NCBI GenBank assembly: GCA_021773015.1
Contig: JAJFKW010000001.1
Location: 2,711,305 to 2,775,304 of the forward strand
Length of the DNA: 64,000 bases
Source of the DNA: Woeseia sp.
GTDB taxonomy: Bacteria > Pseudomonadota > Gammaproteobacteria > Steroidobacterales > Woeseiaceae
Reading direction: 5' to 3'
The position numbers were made by a program, and so were the translations under genes. Shown piece after piece: positions 11,207 through 20,200 of the stretch. Position 1 is the first letter of the stretch. Every line of letters starts with the position of its first letter. Under the pieces are notes generated by a model. It did no database searches. It was not told the origin of the DNA and worked only from the letters and a program-made list of their open reading frames with translations.

Positions 11207-11255
11207 CTGTTTGATGAAAGTAGAGCGCAGCGAAGCGAGCCATTTCATCAAACAG
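11207..11255. repeat. 13-bp perfect inverted repeat between atpA and atpG
   Basis: CTGTTTGATGAAA (11207-11219) and its exact complement TTTCATCAAACAG (11243-11255) flank a 23-nt loop rich in AGCG/GCGA. The element lies 31 nt after the atpA stop, inside an operon, with no T tract. It resembles a palindromic mobile repeat or a processing hairpin. The rest of the 249-nt spacer shows no reading frame of interest. Confidence 0.7.
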
Positions 11256-11424
11256 GTATCGTTTTGTGGCGTAGAGGCATTTGTAGCAATTGATGATCGA
11301 GCGGTACCGATAGGCGGGAAGTCACTTCGAAGCACGGTCCGACAAAGAAGTCTCTATTGAAATACGAGCGATGACTACGATTTTTATCAGTGTGCTAATC
11401 GAAAAAAACGAAACGAGTATCTAG

Positions 11425-12297
11425 ATGTCCGGAGAAAAGGAAATACGTTCGAAGATCGGAAGCGTGAAAAACATGCAGAAGATCACGAGCGCGATGGAAA
11501 AGGTTGCTGCCAGCAAGATCCGTAAAGCACAGGTTCAGATGGAGGCATCGCGACCCTATGCGCAGCGTATACGTCGCGTTGTCAGCCACCTGGCACATGC
11601 AAATCCGGACTACAAACACCCGTTTATGCAGGAGCGGGAAGTGAAGCGCGTCGGCTTTATTGTCATATCGACAGACCGCGGACTTTGCGGCGGTTTGAAT
11701 GTCAATCTGTTCAAAAAAGTCATCATGGAAATGTCGAACTGGAACGAGAAAAACGTTGAAGTTGATCTCGCTTTAATTGGTGCAAAAGCGGTGCAGTTTT
11801 TTCGCCGTTTGGGTGGCAATGTGGTTGGTACGGCGACCCATTTGGGCGACAAGCCACACGTCAACGACTTGGTCGGCTCAATCAAAATCATGCTGGATGC
11901 GTACAGTGAAGGCAAGATTGACCGATTGTTCCTGGTGCACAACGATTTTATCAGCGCGATGAGCCAAAAGCCGGAAGTCACGCAATTGCTACCGGCAAGC
12001 GGGCTCGATGAAAGTACTGAAGGGCTACAGGCCCATTGGGACTACCTCTACGAGCCAGACGCAGGCGAACTGCTTGAAGAATTTTTAATGCGCTATATCG
12101 AGTCGCAGGTGTATCGCGGCGCGGTCGAAAACCTCGCGTGCGAGATGGCGGCAAAGATGGTTGCAATGAAGTCCGCGACCGACAACGCGGGCGAAATCAT
12201 CGACGACCTGCAACTGAAATACAACAAAGCAAGGCAAGCAGCGATCACTCAGGAAATTTCAGAGATCGTTGGCGGTGCGGCGGCGGTGTCCGGCTAA
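11425..12297 (+). CDS. atpG: F1 ATP synthase subunit gamma
   Basis: Gamma is the central shaft of F1. The 290-residue protein begins with the conserved [19 protein letters not shown] helix and the [12 protein letters not shown] segment, has the [11 protein letters not shown] strand in the Rossmann part, and ends with [19 protein letters not shown], the C-terminal helix of the rotor. Lengths and motifs are standard. Confidence 0.97.
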   Translation: MSGEKEIRSKIGSVKNMQKITSAMEKVAASKIRKAQVQMEASRPYAQRIRRVVSHLAHANPDYKHPFMQEREVKRVGFIVISTDRGLCGGLNVNLFKKVIMEMSNWNEKNVEVDLALIGAKAVQFFRRLGGNVVGTATHLGDKPHVNDLVGSIKIMLDAYSEGKIDRLFLVHNDFISAMSQKPEVTQLLPASGLDESTEGLQAHWDYLYEPDAGELLEEFLMRYIESQVYRGAVENLACEMAAKMVAMKSATDNAGEIIDDLQLKYNKARQAAITQEISEIVGGAAAVSG

Positions 12298-12352
12298 TCG
12301 GGCAGACAGAATTTACATACGCGACACGAAAGTCGCGAATAGAGAATTTTAG

Positions 12353-13774
<1,422 letters not shown>

Positions 13775-13791
13775 AGAGCTGAGAATTTAGC

Positions 13792-14208
13792 ATGGCCACA
13801 ATAAAGGTCGATATCGTTTCCGCGGAAGGCGAGATCCATTCCGGCGAAGCCAAGATGGTTTACGCGCCGGCCAGTATGGGTGAAATCGGTATTGCGCCGC
13901 GCCATGCGCCGTTGATCACTACATTAAAACCGGGCGATATCCGCATCGAAGATGCAGATGGCAAAGATCACTTCTTCTACATCACAGGTGGTTTACTGGA
14001 AGTGCAGCCGACAATCGTTACGGTGCTTGCAGACACCGCGCTGCGTGGCGACGAACTGGACGAGGCGGCAGCATTGCAGGCACAGCACGAAGCTGAAGAA
14101 GCTTTGGCCGGTATCGAAACGGTGACCGACCTTGGCAGGGCGCAGCTTGAACTTGCGGAAGCGCGCGCGCGTTATCGCGCAGCGCAGAAGTTAAAAGGCA
14201 AACGCTAG
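13792..14208 (+). CDS. atpC: F1 ATP synthase subunit epsilon
   Basis: Epsilon couples gamma to the c-ring and inhibits ATP hydrolysis through its C-terminal helices. The 138-residue protein has the beta-sandwich motifs VSAEGEIHSGEAKMVYAPAS and GEIGIAPRHAPLIT, then the two-helix C-terminal domain (QLELAEARARYRAAQKL). It is the last atp gene. Its 3' end overlaps the convergent aroQ by 4 nt, so the operon has no separate terminator region after it. Confidence 0.96.
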   Translation: MATIKVDIVSAEGEIHSGEAKMVYAPASMGEIGIAPRHAPLITTLKPGDIRIEDADGKDHFFYITGGLLEVQPTIVTVLADTALRGDELDEAAALQAQHEAEEALAGIETVTDLGRAQLELAEARARYRAAQKLKGKR

Positions 14209-14654
14209 TCGTGACTTAGCATTTCCGGCAACAAATCGATTACAAGGTCGTAACCGCGAACCCCGAGGCCTGCTACGACGGCGTCGACCGCTGAAGACAC
14301 ATGTGAGACGTGCCTGAAGGATTCTCGTAAGTGCGGGTTAGAAATGTGCAGCTCGATTTTATAACCAGGAAAAGTCTTCAGCGCGTCATGAATTGCAACT
14401 GACGTATGCGTATATGCTGCCGCATTGATGACGATCGCGTCGGCTTCTTTAATCGCTTGCTGAATCCACTCAACAATCTCGCCTTCGTAGTTGGATTGTA
14501 AAAATACGACCTCGAGCCCAACCTTCCGACCCTGGTCGCGACAGCGCTCCGCAATGATCTCCAGAGTATCTGTGCCGTAAATCTCCGGCTCTCGTGTGCC
14601 GAGAAGGTTCAGATTGGGGCCATTGATTACGTATGCCTTTCTATTTACTTTCAT
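14205..14654 (-). CDS. aroQ: Type II 3-dehydroquinate dehydratase
   Basis: AroQ dehydrates 3-dehydroquinate to 3-dehydroshikimate in the shikimate pathway. The 149-residue protein has NGPNLNLLGTREPEIYG with the catalytic Tyr and Arg, the substrate loop QSNYEGE, NAAAYTHTSVAIHDAL, and ELHISNPHLRESFRH with the catalytic His. The usual NPAAYTH and SNHEGE have single changes (Pro to Ala, His to Tyr) in non-catalytic positions. It lies 7 nt after a related upstream gene on the same strand and converges with atpC. Confidence 0.93.
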   Translation of the reverse strand: MKVNRKAYVINGPNLNLLGTREPEIYGTDTLEIIAERCRDQGRKVGLEVVFLQSNYEGEIVEWIQQAIKEADAIVINAAAYTHTSVAIHDALKTFPGYKIELHISNPHLRESFRHVSHVSSAVDAVVAGLGVRGYDLVIDLLPEMLSHD

Positions 14655-14661
14655 GTCAGAG

Positions 14662-15117
14662 TTAATTTTCGCCGAGTTGTCGATGTACCGCTTTTATCGC
14701 CAATAAATAGCCGTGGACGCCAAAACCGCAAACGAAGCCAATTTCGGTGTTCGGTGTATTGGTCGGTGTTAACACGTTGGCGGCTTGGCGAAATACGTTG
14801 GCGAGGTGGACTTCCACCACGGGCTTTTGTTGTTGGGCGACGATGTCAGATGTCAACCGGTACAAATCGATCGCATCGGAACCGTCAGTCGGGTAGTTGC
14901 CGGGATTGACGATTAGCGCATCAAAACGTTTGCTGTCTTCGTCAACAAAACGGATCAGTGATTCATCGCCATCCGCCTGACGAAAATCGAGGTCAAGACC
15001 AAGCTGATCGCAGAGCGATGTGCATACTTCACGAATTCGGTCAGTAGACAAATCGCTATGGCCCGCAAGCTCCGACAAGCCCGGGCCATTCAATATCAAC
15101 AGTGTTTTGTCGCTCAT
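14662..15117 (-). CDS. Degenerate AroQ-like paralogue, probably not a dehydroquinase
   Basis: The 151-residue protein has the AroQ fold pattern: ILNGPGLSELAG for NGPNLNLLG, FDALIVNPGNYPTD for NPGAYTHT, VVEVHLANVFRQA for EVHLSN..RE, and GFGVHGYLLAI for G.G..GY. The catalytic Arg and Tyr of the first motif, the SNxEG loop and the TH pair are missing, while Glu and His of EVH remain. I infer loss of dehydratase activity; it may bind or regulate its neighbour AroQ, or act on another ligand. It is intact and only 7 nt before aroQ, so the two are probably cotranscribed and translated together. Confidence 0.75.
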   Translation of the reverse strand: MSDKTLLILNGPGLSELAGHSDLSTDRIREVCTSLCDQLGLDLDFRQADGDESLIRFVDEDSKRFDALIVNPGNYPTDGSDAIDLYRLTSDIVAQQQKPVVEVHLANVFRQAANVLTPTNTPNTEIGFVCGFGVHGYLLAIKAVHRQLGEN

Positions 15118-15527
15118 TACATGTGCCTTAGCGCATCGACTCGGTAGGTCCCTACCAGTTGAATTTAATTAACCGTAACGCAGACAGACTTTAGAGTGAT
15201 TGGCGGACGAGTGCCAGTGTCGCCTTACCGTTAGCCAACTGTGCTGCCAATGTGTAAGGCCTGAGTGCCTAGATTGCCGTGGCACGTGGTCTCGAGTGTA
15301 TGTGCCGACACCACAATAGTGTTGAACCCAGCGCAGGCGTCTAGCGCCAAATCCCGTCTTCGAACCATCCCGGTGTTGCGTCCACTAACTCGGTATACCG
15401 GGCATTCTTAGATGCTTGGCTGGCGCCACGACTTGTAAGAGGTCAATAACAACGCTTATGTCATATTGAGGTAAACCGATTCGCTCCGAGTAGCACAAAC
15501 CCCCCAGAGAACTAGGGAGGGAAGCGA
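15118..15527. promoter_or_regulatory. 410-nt divergent intergenic region
   Basis: This region separates the leftward aroQ pair from the rightward DUF1800 operon and must hold both promoters. No convincing gene is seen. Next to the aroQ-like start it contains AT-rich sequence (TTGAATTTAATTAACCG near 15160). Near the DUF1800 start it carries GTAAACCGATT (15471-15481), which recurs before the sigma-factor gene. Confidence 0.45.
15471..15481 (+). promoter_or_regulatory. Candidate ECF-sigma promoter element, copy 1
   Basis: GTAAACCGATT lies 57 nt before the DUF1800 start codon. The identical 11-mer lies 47 nt before the ECF sigma gene of the same operon (18643-18653), and both are followed within a base or two by GCT. 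Shared sequence and similar distance suggest an autoregulated -35-type element. No -10 was assigned. Confidence 0.4.
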
Positions 15528-17234
15528 ATGTTCGATCGACTAATGACCTGGACTTATCTTCGCCAGGCGGTGATTGCCGCGATGGCGCTTTCGCTTTCTG
15601 CCTGTGGTGGCGGTGGTAGTGGTAATTCTCCGCAAGCACCGCCGCCGAACCCGCCACCTGTGCCGCCACCAACGACTGCAGAGCTCAACGACGCGTCGAG
15701 ATTTGCCGCACAAGCGACCTTTGGCATGAGCTTCAATGAAATCGATGCACTGGCGAGAGCCGGCAAAGAGTCGTGGTTGCTTGAGCAATTCGCGCTACCG
15801 GTTTCGGATCACCGTTCAATCGTTGCCGATCTGGTTGCGCGTCGCGATGCCGGTGAATTCGCGGCGTTTGAAACTGACATAGAGTATTTGATTATGTTCC
15901 GGCGCCTCGCTTGGTGGCACCGGACAGTAACCGCAGAAGATGCGTTGCGACAACGTGTCGCGTTCGCGTTGAGTGAAATAGTTGTTGTATCGGATAACGT
16001 CGATGCACTGATCATCGATCCGTTCGCGCTCAGTGACTATTACGACACATTGTTGGCAGGTGCTTTCGGAAATTTTCGAGAGCTTTTGCGCAGCGTATCA
16101 TTGCATCCAGCGATGGGAATTTACCTGAGCCACGTTAATAATCGCCGCTCCGACCCAATCAACAACACATTTCCAGACGAAAATTACGCGCGCGAAGTAA
16201 TGCAATTGTTCTCGATCGGTTTGTTTGAGTTAAATACAGATGGTTCACTACGTTTGGACGGGAGTGGCGATCCAATTCCGACCTACAGCAATGTAGAGAT
16301 ACGTGAGTTCGCGAAAATCTTTACGGGGCTATCATACGGTGGCAATAACGCGGCGTTCGGTAACCCTTTTCCTAACTACTCCGCACCAATGCAGATGTTC
16401 GACGCGCAACATGAGGCAGGGACAAAAAACCTGTTGAATGGTGCCGTCGTTCCCGCTGGCCAGACGGGTATGCAGGATATCGATGCGGCAATCGACAATT
16501 TATTCGAACATCCGAACGTTGGTCCGTTCATCGGCAAACAACTCATCCAGCGGCTGGTGACGTCGAACCCATCCGGCGCATACATAGAGCGCGTCGCACG
16601 GGCATTCAATGGTGACGGTTCCGGCGTACGCGGTGATATGCAGGCGGTCATTCGTGCCGTACTGCTCGATCCAGAGGCGACGGCAGTGCCAGCAATGGCA
16701 TCGAATTCCGGCAAGCTTCGCGAACCGGTGGTTCGTTACGCCTCTTTATTGCGCCAATTTGGCGCGAAAAGTTCCGACGATTTCATAGCAAACACCGGGT
16801 TTTTTCTGCAAGAGCTGGGTAAACAGCATCCGCTGTCGGCACCAAGCGTATTTAACTTCTTCTTACCGGCACATTCTCCCGCAGGCGAAATTGCCGCCGC
16901 CGATTTGGTGGCGCCCGAGTTTCAAATAACGACCAGCAATTCGATTGTCGGCATGTCGAACCTGATCGATTTCGTCGTTCTGGCCGATATGGTGACGGAC
17001 TCGCCACCCCCGTTCGCAGCAGTGTCGCTGGACTACGATGACTACATTGCCATCGCGGGCGATGTCGAAGTGCTGGTCGATCGGCTGGATATCGTGCTGA
17101 CTGCCGGGACGCTGGCGGAAGCCACGCGAAACACTGTTGAAGCAGAGCTGACAGCGATTGACGACCTAAATTTGCGGACGCGCATCGCGATCTACATGTT
17201 GCTAATTTCGTCCGACTACGTCGTACGGCAGTAA
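15528..17234 (+). CDS. DUF1800 family lipoprotein
   Basis: A 568-residue protein with a lipoprotein signal ending in LSAC (MALSLSACGGGG), then a Gly- and Pro-rich linker (APPPNPPPVPPP) and a DUF1800 domain: ARFAAQATFG-like AAQATFGMSFNEID, WWHRTV, RQRVAFALSEI and ENYAREVMQLFSIGL. DUF1800 proteins almost always pair with DUF1501 proteins, as here (12 nt apart). They are thought to be envelope proteins; no activity is established. GGGAGGGAAGCG before ATG 15528 is a strong ribosome site. It is first in an operon with an ECF sigma factor. Confidence 0.88.
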   Translation: MFDRLMTWTYLRQAVIAAMALSLSACGGGGSGNSPQAPPPNPPPVPPPTTAELNDASRFAAQATFGMSFNEIDALARAGKESWLLEQFALPVSDHRSIVADLVARRDAGEFAAFETDIEYLIMFRRLAWWHRTVTAEDALRQRVAFALSEIVVVSDNVDALIIDPFALSDYYDTLLAGAFGNFRELLRSVSLHPAMGIYLSHVNNRRSDPINNTFPDENYAREVMQLFSIGLFELNTDGSLRLDGSGDPIPTYSNVEIREFAKIFTGLSYGGNNAAFGNPFPNYSAPMQMFDAQHEAGTKNLLNGAVVPAGQTGMQDIDAAIDNLFEHPNVGPFIGKQLIQRLVTSNPSGAYIERVARAFNGDGSGVRGDMQAVIRAVLLDPEATAVPAMASNSGKLREPVVRYASLLRQFGAKSSDDFIANTGFFLQELGKQHPLSAPSVFNFFLPAHSPAGEIAAADLVAPEFQITTSNSIVGMSNLIDFVVLADMVTDSPPPFAAVSLDYDDYIAIAGDVEVLVDRLDIVLTAGTLAEATRNTVEAELTAIDDLNLRTRIAIYMLLISSDYVVRQ

Positions 17235-17246
17235 GGAGAAACGACC

Positions 17247-18629
17247 ATGATGACAAGACGAGGATTTCTTACACACAGCTGTTCGCTAGGCATCGCTTCT
17301 GCAACTGTGAGTTCAACGATGCTGCAATTGGGTTTGGCGAGGCAGGCAGCCGCGCAGAGCGCGCCCGGCTACCGGGCCATGGTTTGCATTTTGCTTGCTG
17401 GCGGCAACGACTCCTACAACATGTTAGTTCCAGCGGATAACGATCAATTTGCCGAGTATCTCGGACTCAGAGCCGATCTTGCATTGAATCAAAACGACCT
17501 GTTGGTGTTGCCCGGCACAACCGGCAACGGACGAAGCTATGGACTGCATCCAGGTATGTCCGAGTTGCATTCGCTGTTTAGCTCGGGCGATGCTGCGATG
17601 ATCGCCAATGTCGGTACATTATTGGAGGCTTTCGACTCGCAGGCGACGCAGAACGGAACCGCGAATCTGCCGTTAGGTTTGTTTTCACACGCCGATCAGA
17701 TCAGCCAATGGCAAACAGCGGTGCCGGACGGTCGGGTTGCACAAGGTTGGGGCGGTCGCATCGCCGACCTCATGCAGGATGTAAACTTGCAAAACGGTGT
17801 ATCTATGAACATCTCACTGTCCGGGTCGAACGTGTTTCAGAGCGGTATCGAGGGTTCGGAATACAGTATCGATGCGCTCGGTGACGGCGCGCCCGGGCTC
17901 AATGCCTACGACGATGGCACTGAATTCGGTGTCTTCAAAAAGCGTATTGTTGACAACCTTTTAGCGGTGCAGCAACCGAATATCCTGCGTCGCGAGTATT
18001 CGCGTCGCCTGCGAGGCGCGATCGACGCCCAAGCGGTGTTCGTTGATGCATTGCAGACATCGCCGGTGCTAGCGACGCAGTTTTCGCCGGGCAACTTTTC
18101 GCAAAGCCTTCGGCAAATCGCGCGCACCATAGGAGCGCGGGACGCGCTTGGCGCCACTCGACAAACGTTCTTCGTTTCCGTTGGCGGCTGGGATCATCAC
18201 GACGATGTGCTCGATAATCAAGCACGAATGCTGCCTGCGATTAGCGCAGGTTTGCAGGAGTTCCGCGACGCACTCGTTGAGCTAGGCGTCTTCGATGAAG
18301 TAACGACATTTACAACCTCGGATTTTGGCCGCACGTTGACCTCAAACGGTAGGGGGTCGGATCATGGCTGGGGCGGTCATCATATTGTCATGGGCGGCGC
18401 CGTAAACGGCGGCAACATTTACGGCGACTACCCAATATTAGCACCAGCAAATCCGCTGGATGTTGGGCGTGGTGTGTACGCGCCAACGACGTCGGTCGAC
18501 GAATATTTTGCGGAGCTTGCATCTTGGTTCGGCGTATCTCCATCGGAACTAGACCAGGTGCTACCGAACGTGCGATCTTTCTACTCACCTGAGAGCGGCA
18601 CACCACCCCTCGGTTTCTTGTCAGCCTAA
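17247..18629 (+). CDS. DUF1501 family Tat-exported protein
   Basis: The 460-residue protein begins MMTRRGFLTHSCSLG, a probable twin-arginine signal followed by a hydrophobic stretch and AQAAAQ-type cleavage region (RQAAAQ). The mature part has LLAGGNDSYNMLVP, FSHADQISQWQ, GGWDHHDD and TSDFGRTLTSNGRGSDHGWGG split over the C-terminal half, the motifs of the sulfatase-like DUF1501 family. AAGGAG at 17233-17238 overlaps the stop of the DUF1800 gene, so translation is coupled. Function in the family is unproven; metal-dependent hydrolase chemistry is plausible from the His/Asp clusters. Confidence 0.88.
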   Translation: MMTRRGFLTHSCSLGIASATVSSTMLQLGLARQAAAQSAPGYRAMVCILLAGGNDSYNMLVPADNDQFAEYLGLRADLALNQNDLLVLPGTTGNGRSYGLHPGMSELHSLFSSGDAAMIANVGTLLEAFDSQATQNGTANLPLGLFSHADQISQWQTAVPDGRVAQGWGGRIADLMQDVNLQNGVSMNISLSGSNVFQSGIEGSEYSIDALGDGAPGLNAYDDGTEFGVFKKRIVDNLLAVQQPNILRREYSRRLRGAIDAQAVFVDALQTSPVLATQFSPGNFSQSLRQIARTIGARDALGATRQTFFVSVGGWDHHDDVLDNQARMLPAISAGLQEFRDALVELGVFDEVTTFTTSDFGRTLTSNGRGSDHGWGGHHIVMGGAVNGGNIYGDYPILAPANPLDVGRGVYAPTTSVDEYFAELASWFGVSPSELDQVLPNVRSFYSPESGTPPLGFLSA

Positions 18630-18642
18630 GTCGGCAGACGAA

Positions 18643-18653
18643 GTAAACCGATT
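18643..18653 (+). promoter_or_regulatory. Candidate ECF-sigma promoter element, copy 2
   Basis: GTAAACCGATT, identical to 15471-15481, is in the 60-nt gap between the DUF1501 gene and the sigma gene. It suggests an internal promoter that lets the sigma factor amplify its own expression. Confidence 0.4.
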
Positions 18654-18689
18654 GCTATCTAAACGCACAAAAGAGTATGAATATTCACA

Positions 18690-19238
18690 ATGACTCTGGA
18701 TGCTAAAAGCGATGTTGAGCTGGTCGAGCTGTTCAAATCCGGCAACACACTCGCCTTTGATGCCATCGTGCGACGCTTCCAGGATCGCGTTTATCGTCTG
18801 GCCTGCGTTTCGTTGTATGACCAACAGTTTGCCGCAGATGTCACTCAGGAAGTGTTTGTTCGGGGCTTTAAAGGTCTGCGCAAATTTCGCTTCAGATCTG
18901 CACCATTTACCTGGCTTTATCGGGTCACTAAGAACGTATGCAAAGAGTTTAATCGATCCCGGCGCAGCGAGGCACTCACCGATGAACCACCGGACACAAC
19001 ATCAATGCCGCACCAGCAAGTTGCTGAACTCGAAAGTGCCAGACAGATCCGGCAGCTTGTCGCATCGCTTCCTGAACGACAACGGGAAGTTGTAATGCTG
19101 CGTCTATTCGAAGAGTTGTCGGTAAAGGAGACGGCCAGTGCGATGGGCTGTCGCGAGGGCACCGTAAAGGCGCTACTGCACAAAGCAAACGGCAGCCTCC
19201 GGCTAAAAATGCAACGACAAGGTTTGAGCAATGAATGA
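18690..19238 (+). CDS. RNA polymerase ECF sigma factor
   Basis: The 182-residue protein has sigma region 2 (AFDAIVRRFQDRVYRLACV, DVTQEVFVRGFKGL, APFTWLYRVTKNVC) and region 4 with a helix-turn-helix (LPERQREVVMLRLFEELSV, ETASAMGCREGTVKALLHKA), and no region 1 or 3, which defines an ECF sigma. The next gene overlaps it by 8 nt and encodes a single-pass membrane protein in the position of an anti-sigma factor. It probably controls this envelope operon. Confidence 0.92.
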   Translation: MTLDAKSDVELVELFKSGNTLAFDAIVRRFQDRVYRLACVSLYDQQFAADVTQEVFVRGFKGLRKFRFRSAPFTWLYRVTKNVCKEFNRSRRSEALTDEPPDTTSMPHQQVAELESARQIRQLVASLPERQREVVMLRLFEELSVKETASAMGCREGTVKALLHKANGSLRLKMQRQGLSNE

Positions 19239-19647
19239 CAAAATCGACGAGCTAAAACAAAGCTATCGTGACATTAATGCACCCCCGCACGTTGCGACGC
19301 GAATACGCGCCGAAGTTGCAGATCGACCGCTACGTAGGCATTCGTGGATTCCATTAGGCGCAACTGCAATGGCTATTATCGCGGTCATCGTACTTGCGCC
19401 AATTGTTGGCGACTCGCCGACCAACACAACGACCGCGCCGACCAAACCATCTCTTTCCGCGATCGCGAGCCTAATGCCAGGCAGGCCAGCTAATTCGTCG
19501 GTGAACCTTTCGCAACTTAGAACCGCGAAGAAACCCAAATTGCCCTTGAAACCACGGCTGAACAAGAAGAAGCCGCAATCGAATTTGAACATTGAACTGG
19601 AACCTGAGAACGATCTCTTGGAGGAGAAAAACTATGAATTTAGCTAA
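19231..19647 (+). CDS. Probable membrane anti-sigma factor (unrecognised family)
   Basis: A 138-residue protein with a cytosolic N-terminus of about 38 residues, one hydrophobic segment (LGATAMAIIAVIVLAPIVG) and a Thr/Pro- and Lys-rich periplasmic tail. No zinc-binding HxxxCxxC motif is visible, so it is not a classical ZAS anti-sigma. The call rests on its 8-nt overlap with the sigma gene, its topology and its size. Its 3' end overlaps the next gene by 14 nt. Confidence 0.6.
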   Translation: MNDKIDELKQSYRDINAPPHVATRIRAEVADRPLRRHSWIPLGATAMAIIAVIVLAPIVGDSPTNTTTAPTKPSLSAIASLMPGRPANSSVNLSQLRTAKKPKLPLKPRLNKKKPQSNLNIELEPENDLLEEKNYEFS

Positions 19648-20041
19648 AACATTTGCCATTGGCATAACGGCGGCGATGCTATTGATCGGCGCTCCGCAAA
19701 CGCACGCGCAATCACAGGACGATCTTGCGCTGATGCAGACGTTTCTCGATCTGATGACTGACTACTATGAGCTTATCGAGTCCACCCATGACATTGCATC
19801 GGATTCCGAGAAGGCGGCGATCTTACAAATGACGAAGATTCAGGAGGTTTATGAGGAGCGGGGCGATAAATCCCGCTCGGTGGTCGTATTCAATAAGGTA
19901 TTGCAGGACAGCAAGAATCAGGCGATCCGCAATGCTGCCTACCTGTTGTTGGGAGAATTACACAAGGAATCGGGCAATACAGACGATGCACTTGAGCTAT
20001 TACGCCAAGGCCTCGATGAAAACATCAAAGCATCGCAATAG
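19634..20041 (+). CDS. Periplasmic protein with possible TPR-like helices
   Basis: From ATG 19634, supported by GGAGGAG just upstream, the protein has 135 residues with a signal peptide (MNLAKTFAIGITAAMLLIGAP, cleavage near THAQ). The rest is helical, and the AAYLLLGELHKESGNTDDALELL segment resembles one or two tetratricopeptide-type repeats. It is the last gene of the DUF1800-DUF1501-sigma operon and may be the sensor or a structural partner. The exact family is not recognised. Confidence 0.65.
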   Translation: MNLAKTFAIGITAAMLLIGAPQTHAQSQDDLALMQTFLDLMTDYYELIESTHDIASDSEKAAILQMTKIQEVYEERGDKSRSVVVFNKVLQDSKNQAIRNAAYLLLGELHKESGNTDDALELLRQGLDENIKASQ

Positions 20042-20048
20042 TATTTCC

Positions 20049-20116
20049 CGCCAGCTGCGGCATGTGAGTTAACTCTGACTTGCAACCAAGGAAGAGTCAT
20101 ATCGCCGCAGCTGGCG
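20049..20116. terminator. 13-bp inverted repeat between convergent genes
   Basis: CGCCAGCTGCGGC (20049-20061) and GCCGCAGCTGGCG (20104-20116) are exact complements with a 42-nt loop, in the 159-nt gap between the sigma operon and the leftward MBL gene. The symmetric position suggests a bidirectional 3' structure. There is no T tract, so intrinsic termination is uncertain. Confidence 0.5.
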
Positions 20117-20200
20117 TAATATCTGCCCCGTCGACATTCGCCTATCGGCGCAGAAGCCCGCGACCGAAATCCGTTTCGAATTCTGGCGTCCAGAAGAAGA

